Shown here one piece after another: positions 1 to 7,244 of a stretch of DNA of 34,360 nt (position 1 is its first letter; each line of letters begins with the position of its first letter). A program made the position numbers and the translations under genes. The notes below the pieces were generated by a model. It searched no databases, was not told the DNA's origin, and saw nothing but the letters and a program-made list of their open reading frames with translations. The stretch is from Bacillota bacterium (lineage in GTDB: Bacteria; Bacillota; Limnochordia; DTU080): positions 1 to 34,360 of the forward strand of contig DUQB01000051.1 of assembly GCA_012838035.1 (NCBI GenBank), read 5' to 3'.

Positions 1-58
1 CTAGTGGGAGCCCCTTGTATCTTCAGTATACGCGGCATCAACCGTCATTTCGGTGATC

Positions 59-2506
59 TCAGTCACAAGCCGCCGCTTTTTCAGTACCAGTGTCGGGCTG
101 CTCGTCCGCATCATGTAGGGTCATAGCAATGATCTCATCCATGTGATCCACGGGAATGAGCTCTATTCCCCGGCGCACCTCTTTGGCAAGTTCAAGCAGA
201 TCCTTCCTATTTCTCCGCGGCAGGAGGAATTTGGCAATGCCGGCTGACTTTACCGCCAACACTTTTTCCTTAAGACCGCCGATGGGCAGCACTCGCCCGC
301 GCAAGGTCACCTCACCGGTCATGGCCACGTCGTTACGCACTACACGGCCCGTCAGTGCGGATAACAGCGCTGTAGCAATAGCCACACCCGCAGAGGGTCC
401 ATCTTTCGGTACTCCTCCGGCAGGAACGTGGATGTGGATGTCATGGTCATCCAACTTAACGGCAGGAGCGCCCAGTTCAGACGCCGCCGCACGAGCGTAG
501 GTGAGCGCCGCTTGCGCCGATTCCTGCATCACCGGGCCTAATTGCCCCGTCAGCAAAAGCTTGCCGCTGCCGGCCACTACGGCTACTTCAATCGGTAGGA
601 TCTCTCCTCCGGCCTCTGTAACCGCCACACCGGTAGCAACGCCGACTTGATCGTTTACCTCGCGCTGACCGTACTCATAGCGCGCCGGACCTAAGTAGCT
701 CTGAATATTGCCGGCTCGGACCACATGCTGCTGCGAACGGTCACCGCCACGCTCCACAATACGCCGGGCGATTTTGCGGATGACCGTAGCTATTTCGCGT
801 TCCAAGGTCCGCACCCCGGCTTCATGTGTGTAATCTCGGATGACTTGCACCACCGCTGCATCACGCCACACGACCTCTTCCTCCCGCAATCCGTGCCGGC
901 GTATCTGTTTGGGAATGAGAAACTGCTTCGCGATAGCCAGTTTTTCATCCTGCGTGTAACCGGAAATGGGAATCACTTCCAACCGATCGCGCAGCGCAGC
1001 CGGAATGGGATCGAGCAGGTTCGCCGTAGTGATGAAGAGCGTGTGCGACAAATCAAAAGGCACTTCCAAGTAGTGATCACTGAATGCATGATTTTGCTCC
1101 GGATCCAGAGCTTCTAAAAGCGCAGCTGTAGGATCGCCGTGATACGTGCGGCTCACCTTGTCGATCTCATCCAGCATAAAGACCGGATTGCGCACTTTTA
1201 CATCGCGCATGCCCTGAATGATCCGGCCGGGCAGCGCACCGACATAAGTGCGTCGGTGCACGCGAATTTCTGCTACGTCGGATATACCGCCCAGAGACAT
1301 GCGGACAAACTTGCGTCCCATCACATGTGCAATTGTTCTACCCAAACTAGTCTTTCCCACTCCGGGAGGCCCGACGAAACAGAGGATGGGCGCCTTTAAC
1401 TCATGACCGGCCAACGCGCGCACGGCTAGATACTCTAAAATGCGTTCCTTAACCTTAACCAAGCCGTAGTGCTCGCTGTCGAGGATCTCAGCCGCTCGAT
1501 GCAAGTCCAGCGTATCCTTAGTCTCTTGCACCCAAGGCAAGTCAGCCACAAGCTCCAGATACGACTGGATGACAGCGGCTTCGGGGGCGTGTACGCTGAT
1601 GTGCTCCAAGCGACGCGCTTCACGCTCGACCTTCACCCTGACTTCGTGAGGCAACTCGATTTGCGCCATCTGCTCACGCCATTGTTCCAACCAGCTGTTT
1701 TCATCATCCCCCAACTGACGTTGGACCACACGTAGTTGTTCTCGTAAGTAGACCTCACGCTGCGTCTGGTCCAGCTCTTCCTTTACCTCGTCCATTATGT
1801 CGGCTCGCAGTTGCAACTGCGCCACATGCCTCTTCAGGATCTGCAACACCTGCTCCAGACGCTTGACAGGGTCCAACTCCCGGAGAATCTCCAGGCGCTC
1901 GGCAAATTCGTACTCCGGAAAGTAACCTGTCTGATCCGCGAGATGGCCGATGTGCTCGATGTCTTGCAAAAAGCTCATCACGCCCTCGAGTCGGCTGGGA
2001 ATTATCCCCGCCATATGTTCAAACAAGGCCAGGCATTTTTGCCTTAACATGTGCAAATGTTCGGCATCCGCATCCAGCTCTTCGCTGTCTTTATTGTCCT
2101 TCCCCCGGACATAGGCGACGCCGTCAACCACCTGCAGATCGCTGATCACAAAGCGGAACCGTCCAATAATGGCAATCTGTCGTCCGCCGGCATTGGCTAC
2201 ATTGTGTTCTATAGTGGCGACTACACCGATTTGCCCGGAAATGAGCGGTCTGCCTTCATCATCGTACGCCTGAAGGGACTCGGCATCACTGTCATCATCA
2301 TCATCAGCCTGTACGACGGAAGGCGCCAGCACAAGCTGGTTATCGAAAGCTTCAGCCGCCTTAAGCGCTTGTATACCGTACTTATCGGTTACTTTCAAAC
2401 CGATCAACATATGCGGTAGCAGCACGATACCGGGCACGACGAGCACCGGCAGCGTGCGTACGTCGTTCTCAGCGCCTGCTGTTTGGATTTCCAAGTCGTG
2501 GGCCAC
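59..2506 (-). CDS. lon: ATP-dependent protease La (Lon)
   Basis: Cytoplasmic AAA+ serine protease that degrades misfolded and regulatory proteins. The 815-aa product has the usual Lon order: an N-terminal substrate domain (about 15-225), a helical linker (about 225-340), an AAA+ module with Walker A GPPGVGKT at 379-386 and Walker B FMLDEID at about 443-449, and a C-terminal protease domain. The catalytic Ser705 lies in PKDGPSAG and Lys748 in GGLKEK, 43 residues apart as in E. coli Lon. Length is normal for the family. An acidic run (ADDDDDSDAE, about 67-76) lies in the N-domain and looks lineage-specific. The start is a GTG preceded by GGGGG eight bases upstream. The gene is monocistronic as far as the window shows and diverges from the membrane protein at 2713. 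Identification is certain; only the N-terminal insertion is unusual. Confidence 0.98.
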   Translation of the reverse strand: MAHDLEIQTAGAENDVRTLPVLVVPGIVLLPHMLIGLKVTDKYGIQALKAAEAFDNQLVLAPSVVQADDDDDSDAESLQAYDDEGRPLISGQIGVVATIEHNVANAGGRQIAIIGRFRFVISDLQVVDGVAYVRGKDNKDSEELDADAEHLHMLRQKCLALFEHMAGIIPSRLEGVMSFLQDIEHIGHLADQTGYFPEYEFAERLEILRELDPVKRLEQVLQILKRHVAQLQLRADIMDEVKEELDQTQREVYLREQLRVVQRQLGDDENSWLEQWREQMAQIELPHEVRVKVEREARRLEHISVHAPEAAVIQSYLELVADLPWVQETKDTLDLHRAAEILDSEHYGLVKVKERILEYLAVRALAGHELKAPILCFVGPPGVGKTSLGRTIAHVMGRKFVRMSLGGISDVAEIRVHRRTYVGALPGRIIQGMRDVKVRNPVFMLDEIDKVSRTYHGDPTAALLEALDPEQNHAFSDHYLEVPFDLSHTLFITTANLLDPIPAALRDRLEVIPISGYTQDEKLAIAKQFLIPKQIRRHGLREEEVVWRDAAVVQVIRDYTHEAGVRTLEREIATVIRKIARRIVERGGDRSQQHVVRAGNIQSYLGPARYEYGQREVNDQVGVATGVAVTEAGGEILPIEVAVVAGSGKLLLTGQLGPVMQESAQAALTYARAAASELGAPAVKLDDHDIHIHVPAGGVPKDGPSAGVAIATALLSALTGRVVRNDVAMTGEVTLRGRVLPIGGLKEKVLAVKSAGIAKFLLPRRNRKDLLELAKEVRRGIELIPVDHMDEIIAMTLHDADEQPDTGTEKAAACD

Positions 2507-2541
2507 GCACTAATCCCCCTGTTATGTATAAATAAGTATGC

Positions 2542-2575
2542 GAGCGTCTACAATCCGATGGTTCCGGAGACGCTC
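2542..2575. repeat. Inverted repeat between lon and the divergent membrane-protein gene
   Basis: GAGCGTCT at 2542-2549 is repeated in inverse orientation as AGACGCTC at 2568-2575, with an inner TCCG/CGGA pair. It lies 36-69 bases upstream of the lon start codon, so it could be a repressor site or a hairpin in the lon leader. It is not the CIRCE or CtsR consensus. No clear -35/-10 pair was found beside it. Confidence 0.4.
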
Positions 2576-2712
2576 CACATGAAATCGACTAAAAAAACAC
2601 GGCTCGACTCCTGGGAAGAGATGAATATTCAGTGTCCTCACATCTCTGAGAGGAATTTAAAGACCAATGTGTAAATAACGAGATGAAGTCGGCGCCATAG
2701 TGGAGGCTGCAA

Positions 2713-3801
2713 ATGCTCGAAAAAGGACGAGTACATTTTCATGCCGGGCTCGATGCGGCCGTGCGCGACGCGCTGGTAGTCTTTTCCTCTCCCAAAACCT
2801 GCGCGATCAGCGGGTTCCTAGCCGGGTTCCTAAGCACCGCCGTGTTGCTGCCCATTCTCCTCTTCTATCATGCGTGTTACTTATTACCGCGCATCAATTT
2901 TCTGCATTACTATGACGGCGCGACAGATACGCGGTACATTGGCGATGCCTGTAACATCCAGACTTTAACCGACCAGACCTTGTTTCTCTTACTGCTCCCC
3001 ATCATTCTCGGCGCCGCAGCCGCGTTGTTCGGCCATCTGCGCCGAATGACGGTATGCGATGCATTTCATTATAAGTGGCGTTTTCCACTTAGTCCACACC
3101 AAACGGTGGCCATCTGCGCAGGCTACCTATTCTACCTGACGGTATGCCTGATCAACCGTTCGTTTTTGCTCCTAAGCTCGGCTCCTCTGTTGGCAATTAC
3201 CTCTGGTCCGGCCGTATGGGGCATATGGCAAACGGTGCATAATTGGTTGCTCACATACCTGAGCAAACCTACTTGGGAAGGGCTGATTGCCGAAACCGTC
3301 CCCATCTGGTTTCGACGCCGGATCGGCATTGCTCCGGACGACATCCTGTCGATAAAGGCGAGTCCCGACGGTTTGTTGGAGATCCATACGCGCTTCACCC
3401 CCGAAGCGGCCGAACAAGCCCGCTTATTAGGACCAATGCTGCCGGGAATCAGTCGCGTGGAAATACGCGATCCTGAAGGAGCGATCATCCCTCCCCTGAC
3501 GCCCCAAAGCCGTCTCTCAGCGGCATTGGAAGCAGGTCGCCTGGTGGCTGAACTGAGGCGTCGGCGCGCCGGCATGTTTTCAGAGGCGGATTATAAGGCA
3601 CGGCCTATACGTATTGACGACGCATCGGTCAGAAGACTAAGGATCACAGCCATCGTCATCGCCGTCATCTTTGCAACCTCATTGGGCTGGGTCGCCTTGC
3701 GCGGCGGTTATAAACGCCTTACGGCAGAGGATCTGGCCTGGTTCTTCGGCAGATATGGAAATCAGTCCTCCCCTAGGTTGCGTTTACCCGGTATACGGTA
3801 A
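2713..3801 (+). CDS. Polytopic membrane protein of unknown function
   Basis: A 362-aa protein I do not recognise. Hydrophobic segments lie at about 30-56, 85-106, 124-140 and 144-160, followed by a soluble stretch of about 145 residues and a last membrane helix near 309-330 with a short basic tail. Within the soluble part, residues about 210-255 (ILSIKASPDG through VEIRD) read like one half of a BON-type phospholipid-binding fold, in which a short strand around a DG turn is followed by a helix and a closing V-rich strand. That resemblance is weak. The ATG is preceded by GTGGAGG with six bases between, a good ribosome binding site. It stands alone on the plus strand between lon and the zinc-ribbon gene, so context gives no function. 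Confidence 0.75.
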   Translation: MLEKGRVHFHAGLDAAVRDALVVFSSPKTCAISGFLAGFLSTAVLLPILLFYHACYLLPRINFLHYYDGATDTRYIGDACNIQTLTDQTLFLLLLPIILGAAAALFGHLRRMTVCDAFHYKWRFPLSPHQTVAICAGYLFYLTVCLINRSFLLLSSAPLLAITSGPAVWGIWQTVHNWLLTYLSKPTWEGLIAETVPIWFRRRIGIAPDDILSIKASPDGLLEIHTRFTPEAAEQARLLGPMLPGISRVEIRDPEGAIIPPLTPQSRLSAALEAGRLVAELRRRRAGMFSEADYKARPIRIDDASVRRLRITAIVIAVIFATSLGWVALRGGYKRLTAEDLAWFFGRYGNQSSPRLRLPGIR

Positions 3802-3832
3802 GCAACAGGCGGCATTACGCTCATCTCCGCTC

Positions 3833-4009
3833 TCAGTTTTCACACAAAGCGCCTAAGGTTAAAGGAATGATGTGAGCGATGCTCTGCTCTAACGGTTGGA
3901 ACGGCACATCCTGCATATCGAAGCCGCAGTTCGGGCATATCCAGGCGCCTGTTTTAAAAAAACCATAACAGACGCAAGCGCATTTCGGGCAGCATTTTTT
4001 CGCCAGCAT
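3833..4009 (-). CDS. Small double-CxxC zinc-ribbon protein (58 aa)
   Basis: A 58-codon minus-strand frame. The product begins MLAKKCCPKCACVCYG and has a second knuckle CPNCGFD, so two Cys pairs (CPKC at 7-10 and CPNCG at 25-29) can hold one zinc ion, with extra cysteines at 6, 12 and 14. The second knuckle sits in the WICPNCGFD context common in short nucleic-acid-associated ribbons. The ribosome binding site GGGGAGGG (4017-4024) lies seven bases before the ATG, which strongly supports expression. The gene follows the yigZ-like gene on the same strand after 93 bases and may be the last member of that operon. The overlapping 82-aa frame starting at 4137 lacks these features and is a shadow. 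Role unknown; a protein-protein or RNA-binding adaptor would fit the fold. Confidence 0.8.
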   Translation of the reverse strand: MLAKKCCPKCACVCYGFFKTGAWICPNCGFDMQDVPFQPLEQSIAHIIPLTLGALCEN

Positions 4010-4102
4010 AACCGAGCCCTCCCCGTGATTACGAACTGCTCCGTAGCATTATAAGCTGCTTGGGAAGGAAGTGTGTCAGACGTAATGCGCTTGATGCGGC
4101 AT

Positions 4103-4741
4103 TCATACGGGATGATAACCGGCGGGGGTCGGTTCAATTACGGTTTGGCCGCCGGTTGCATCTTGTAGTAACTTGGTAAGACCAGGCAGCGCCTGAGGTT
4201 GCACCAAGCAAGTGCAGCTCACTCGAACGTCATAGCGCACATCAGCGTAGCGGTATCCGGCTTCCCGCAACAGGCGTTCCACACGGCTCCATGCGGAGTA
4301 ATCAACAGTAAGCGCACATGCCAAGTGCCACTCATAACGAGTAATTTCAGCAGCAGCCACAACGCCGGCAGCCGTGCTTGCATATGCGCGCACCAACCCC
4401 CCTGCCCCCAGAAGTATGCCGCCGAAGTAACGGGTCACTGTGATCAAGGTGCAATGCAGATCCGACCGTTCCAATACCTCCAAAATAGGGCGGCCTGCCG
4501 TCCCCGCGGGCTCTCCCGCGTCGCTGAAACGCACCACTTCGCCATCTACCCCATGCTTATATGCGTAACAGATATGGCGCGCTTCCGGATGCCGTTTTTT
4601 TACCTGCTCCAGCGCCGCTATGGTCTCATCTTCATTTTGCACGGCAAAGATATCAGCAATAAACCGTGATTTTCGGATCACCTTTTCATACGTTGCATGG
4701 GTCGCAACACTACGATAGCCCATGTGAACAGCGTCGTTCAT
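4103..4741 (-). CDS. yigZ: YigZ/IMPACT family protein
   Basis: A 212-aa member of the YigZ (UPF0029/IMPACT) family. The N-terminal IMPACT domain (about 15-125) shows the family signatures KSRFIA, HICYAY, FSDAGEPAGTAGRPIL and VTRYFGGILLGAGGLVRAY. The C-terminal ferredoxin-like DUF1949 part spans about 135-205. Bacterial YigZ proteins are cytosolic and probably bind nucleic acid or ribosomes; the biochemical role is not settled, although eukaryotic IMPACT modulates Gcn2. Length is typical. It starts three bases after the stop of the GGDEF gene, so the two are almost certainly cotranscribed, and the small zinc-ribbon gene follows. Family assignment is firm; the function remains general. Confidence 0.93.
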   Translation of the reverse strand: MNDAVHMGYRSVATHATYEKVIRKSRFIADIFAVQNEDETIAALEQVKKRHPEARHICYAYKHGVDGEVVRFSDAGEPAGTAGRPILEVLERSDLHCTLITVTRYFGGILLGAGGLVRAYASTAAGVVAAAEITRYEWHLACALTVDYSAWSRVERLLREAGYRYADVRYDVRVSCTCLVQPQALPGLTKLLQDATGGQTVIEPTPAGYHPV

Positions 4742-4744
4742 CAG

Positions 4745-5806
4745 TTAAACCACCTGGTTCTTTCCGGTTTTCTTGGCAATTAGATTACGTTCTTGGACGC
4801 ATGCTATCAGCTCCGCGGCGGTTTTACCGTCGTCGGGACAGCTGGCTACGCCAATGGAAACGGTAATGGGTAAAGCCCAGTTTGAAGTCTCCGTCTGGAC
4901 GGTATGCCGTAGACGCTCCGCTATGCGTTTGGCCACAGTATAGTCGGCGCCGGGCAGAATAATCAGGAACTCGTCGCCGGAGAGCCAGCGAGTCACGTAA
5001 TCCGTAGAGCGCGTAGCCCGGATTAATATCTCGGCCAAATCGCGGATCATCCGGTTCCCGTGCTGATAGCCCCATTCATTATAATGCCGTAAGTTATCGC
5101 CGTCTGCCAACAGCACGCTGCAAGGCGTACCGTTTGCTTTGTACTCCTGCATCATCTCTTCTAAGTAGAGTTGTGCTGCTCGATGATTGCACAATCCTGA
5201 GATCTCATCCGTAAGCGCCAAGGTGCGGGTGGTACGAATTAGCGCCAAGATGGAGCACGTCCGTACCGCCATTTGATCAATAAGTAGCTCCGCCCAAGCA
5301 GGTAACTCGGTAGGATTTACCGTGTTGGAGCCACACAATGCCAAGGCGCGGTAAGTGGCTTTAAGAATGCAGAATTTGGAGCCACCTTTTTGTTGATACT
5401 CGCAAGAAGCAGTGGACACCTCGGTAAAAAGCGCGTCTGATTGCGGCAGGTGATCGTGATAACGCATACGGAGATTGTCTGCCAATTGCGTTATCAGACC
5501 TTGGTTACAGTTGGGGAGGACCAGCACGAACTGTTCGTTGCCGATACGAAAGGCGCTAGGGGCGTAAGGAGCAGCTATCGCACATACACGTTCGTCGTTT
5601 GCCATAGTACGTAGTAGTAAAGCCAAACCTTCTACACAAGCATCCGCGTTTTCCGGCAGACACCGATCGCCCTTCACGGCAGGACAGATCATGGCGGCCA
5701 GCACTTGGCCGCAACGCCCCATAGCGCCCTGATGCTCTATTTCCAATAGGCCGCATAGGTTAGGTAGGCGTGTAAGCGGATCAATCCTTAAGTCGCAGTG
5801 GAGCAT
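4745..5806 (-). CDS. Tandem GGDEF protein (degenerate + SGDEF diguanylate cyclase)
   Basis: A 353-aa soluble protein with no membrane or recognisable PAS/GAF sensor segment. The C-terminal half (about 198-353) is a GGDEF domain: LTDEISGL entry motif, VLLADGDNLRHYNEWGYQHGN helix, and WLSGDEFLIILPG with signature SGDEF at 276-280, followed by VSIGVA. SGDEF is a tolerated variant of GGDEF, so cyclic-di-GMP synthesis is plausible. The N-terminal half (about 8-125) repeats the fold in decayed form: DPLTRLPNLCGLLE matches the entry motif, and RIGNEQFVLVLP stands where RxGGDEFxxxLP is expected, so it is probably an inactive regulatory copy. Ribosome binding site GGGGAGG lies six bases before the ATG. 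First gene of a group with yigZ and the zinc ribbon. Confidence 0.88.
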   Translation of the reverse strand: MLHCDLRIDPLTRLPNLCGLLEIEHQGAMGRCGQVLAAMICPAVKGDRCLPENADACVEGLALLLRTMANDERVCAIAAPYAPSAFRIGNEQFVLVLPNCNQGLITQLADNLRMRYHDHLPQSDALFTEVSTASCEYQQKGGSKFCILKATYRALALCGSNTVNPTELPAWAELLIDQMAVRTCSILALIRTTRTLALTDEISGLCNHRAAQLYLEEMMQEYKANGTPCSVLLADGDNLRHYNEWGYQHGNRMIRDLAEILIRATRSTDYVTRWLSGDEFLIILPGADYTVAKRIAERLRHTVQTETSNWALPITVSIGVASCPDDGKTAAELIACVQERNLIAKKTGKNQVV

Positions 5807-5930
5807 CTCTTTCCTCCCCCTAAAGAAAAGCGAAACGGATGAATTCTCAATGGCGGCGGCTTACCGCCGTAATATGTAGGTTAATGCCGGATGACGACGC
5901 GACGCATGCGTGCAACAAAACACATGACGG

Positions 5931-5956
5931 AGATGCTACAATAAAAGACAGCATCT
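5931..5956. repeat. Short inverted repeat in the GGDEF/nth intergenic region
   Basis: AGATGCT (5931-5937) and AGCATCT (5950-5956) form a 7-bp inverted repeat around a TACAAT at 5937-5942 that could be a -10 element for nth. No convincing -35 lies 16-18 bases upstream, so promoter assignment is weak. A second small hairpin, CGGCGG-CTTA-CCGCCG at 5854-5869, lies closer to the GGDEF gene. The rest of 5807-6092 shows nothing else I can name. Confidence 0.3.
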
Positions 5957-6092
5957 GCATTTGCATTATGTTATAGGTTCGTTTACATGTATTCAATTCC
6001 TTCATATAAAATCAGTTCGAATTATCCTGGTGGAATTCAAGCCGGTGATACAGGTCTTTGCCGGAAAAATCGATCATGTGAGGTTAAGAAAT

Positions 6093-6755
6093 ATGGCTGC
6101 AAACCGTCAACCTGACAGAGAGCGGGTTATGCTCATCCTGGAGCAGCTTGCCGCACTCTATCCCAATGCTCGCTGTGAGCTGATTCACGCTGACCCGTTT
6201 GAGCTGTTTATAGCCGTCATTCTTTCCGCGCAGAGCACCGATCAGCGGGTAAATATGGTTACGGAGCGACTATTCCGCGTGTTCAAGACGCCGCAGGATT
6301 TCGCCCAATTGCATCCTAGCGAACTAGAACCTTATATTCAGGAATTAGGATTGTTTAGAAATAAAGCGCGACATATCATTGCGGCAGCGCAGCGAATCAT
6401 CACTGAGTTTAACGGGGAAGTGCCGCAGGAGAGAGCCGCATTGGAGTCGTTGCCGGGAGTGGGTCGCAAAACTGCGAACGTCATACTCAGCGTCGCTTTC
6501 GGAGTGCCGGCCATTGCCGTAGATACCCATGTATTCCGGGTGGCGCATCGCCTAGGTTTGGCGTCCGACCGCACGCCGGAGCAAACGGAGGCGACTTTGC
6601 GTCGCCTTATTCCAAAAGAGCTGTGGTCGCAAACGCACCATTGGCTGATTTTTCATGGCCGTCGGATGTGCAGCGCAAAGAAACCGGCCTGTGAGCGTTG
6701 TCCGCTCTTAGTCCATTGTCCAGCCGGCCCCACCTATTTATCAACAAAAAAATGA
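6093..6755 (+). CDS. nth: Endonuclease III (DNA glycosylase/AP lyase)
   Basis: Base-excision repair enzyme that removes oxidised pyrimidines and cleaves the abasic site. In the 220-aa product the helix-hairpin-helix LPGVGRKTANV carries the catalytic Lys126, and AVDTHVFR carries the catalytic Asp144. The C-terminal [4Fe-4S] cluster has the canonical Cys-X6-Cys-X2-Cys-X5-Cys spacing at 193, 200, 203 and 209. The open frame extends 44 codons further upstream, but the ATG at 6093 is preceded by GAGGT eight bases away and gives the normal family length and N-terminus. A hairpin begins directly after the stop codon. The gene stands alone on the plus strand between two minus-strand groups. Confidence 0.97.
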   Translation: MAANRQPDRERVMLILEQLAALYPNARCELIHADPFELFIAVILSAQSTDQRVNMVTERLFRVFKTPQDFAQLHPSELEPYIQELGLFRNKARHIIAAAQRIITEFNGEVPQERAALESLPGVGRKTANVILSVAFGVPAIAVDTHVFRVAHRLGLASDRTPEQTEATLRRLIPKELWSQTHHWLIFHGRRMCSAKKPACERCPLLVHCPAGPTYLSTKK

Positions 6756-6785
6756 GATCTGCTTCTTTGTTTTAAGAGGCAGATC
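6745..6785 (-). terminator. Hairpin with T-tract, terminator of the small-peptide transcript
   Basis: Arms 6756-6767 and 6774-6785 pair over 12 bp around a 6-base loop. Read on the minus strand the stem is followed three bases later by seven T (complement of A 6746-6752), as expected for a factor-independent terminator of the peptide gene at 6811-6987. One pair is G-U on the plus strand and therefore a mismatch on the minus strand. The stem also begins directly after the nth stop codon and may protect that mRNA, although no U-tract follows on that side. Confidence 0.6.
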
Positions 6786-6810
6786 CCGTGAGGAAACTAA
6801 AGGTGTGCGT

Positions 6811-6987
6811 CTAATTCTCTTCCCAGCTACCACCAGGTAGGAACGGGCCACTACAAGTAGTTACACCACCGCCGACTCCACCGGGATTCTTCACGTCTAT
6901 GCGCGATTTGCTTAGTGCTGTTGAGACCGAGAAGGTAGAGAACACTAGAGCTGCAACCAAGGTAAGTACAAGTGCAAAACGTTTCAT
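6811..6987 (-). CDS. Small exported peptide precursor (58 aa), Phr-like candidate
   Basis: A 58-codon gene. The product begins MKRFALVLTLVAALVFSTFS, a clear signal peptide with two basic residues followed by a hydrophobic core, with a plausible cleavage after VSTA at residue 24. The remaining 34 or so residues are Gly-rich (PGGVGGG, PGGSW) with a single Cys at 45 and an acidic end EEN. Ribosome binding site GGAGGGAG (6995-7002) lies seven bases before the ATG. It has its own sigma-A-like promoter (7057-7085) and a terminator (6745-6785), so it is a complete transcription unit. It sits directly downstream of the TPR/HD protein on the same strand, the order seen for Rap and Phr genes. No RiPP-modifying enzyme is nearby. 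Not assigned to a known family; the signalling role is inference. Confidence 0.75.
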   Translation of the reverse strand: MKRFALVLTLVAALVFSTFSVSTALSKSRIDVKNPGGVGGGVTTCSGPFLPGGSWEEN

Positions 6988-7056
6988 ACCAAGTCTCCCT
7001 CCTAGATGAACAAATGAGCCTAGATCCCCCCATGTACCCTATAAGCTCCTGCTAAA

Positions 7057-7085
7057 ATTATCCATTCTAGCATCATTAATGTAAA
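7057..7085 (-). promoter_or_regulatory. Sigma-A-type promoter of the small exported peptide gene
   Basis: On the minus strand TTTACA (7080-7085) and GATAAT (7057-7062) are separated by exactly 17 bases; each hexamer differs from consensus at one position. Transcription would start near 7050, giving a leader of about 63 bases before the ATG at 6987. It is one of the best promoter matches I found in the window. Confidence 0.7.
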
Positions 7086-7099
7086 GTCCCAAGTACGGC

Positions 7100-7117
7100 A
7101 TAGGCCCATGGTCCTAT
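7100..7117. promoter_or_regulatory. Imperfect palindrome just upstream of the peptide promoter
   Basis: On the minus strand ATAGG-A-CCATGG-G-CCTAT, an 18-bp near-palindrome, lies 15 bases upstream of the -35 element of the peptide promoter. Its position would suit an activator or repressor site. It is too short for a terminator and has no T-tract. Confidence 0.35.
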
Positions 7118-7244
7118 ATACAATACCTCGGCGGTCATGTCTTCGGCAAATACGGCCTGCACCGGCGGCTCCGATCTGTAAACCAAAATGATTCCCGTGT
7201 TAATCCGCAACTAGAAAAACGGGACTTTGGTCCTATGCAGACTT

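Noticed and set aside
1-58. Start of an engB-like or other gene downstream of lon
   Set aside because: The frames reading out of the window on the minus strand are too short, and none begins like YsxC/EngB.
3889-4137. 82-codon minus-strand frame overlapping the zinc-ribbon gene
   Set aside because: No ribosome binding site and a composition unlike a folded protein; the overlapping 58-codon frame has CPxC knuckles and a strong site.
6811-6987. RiPP precursor interpretation of the small exported peptide
   Set aside because: It has a Sec-type signal peptide instead of a RiPP leader, and no radical-SAM, lanthipeptide or cyclodehydratase gene is nearby.
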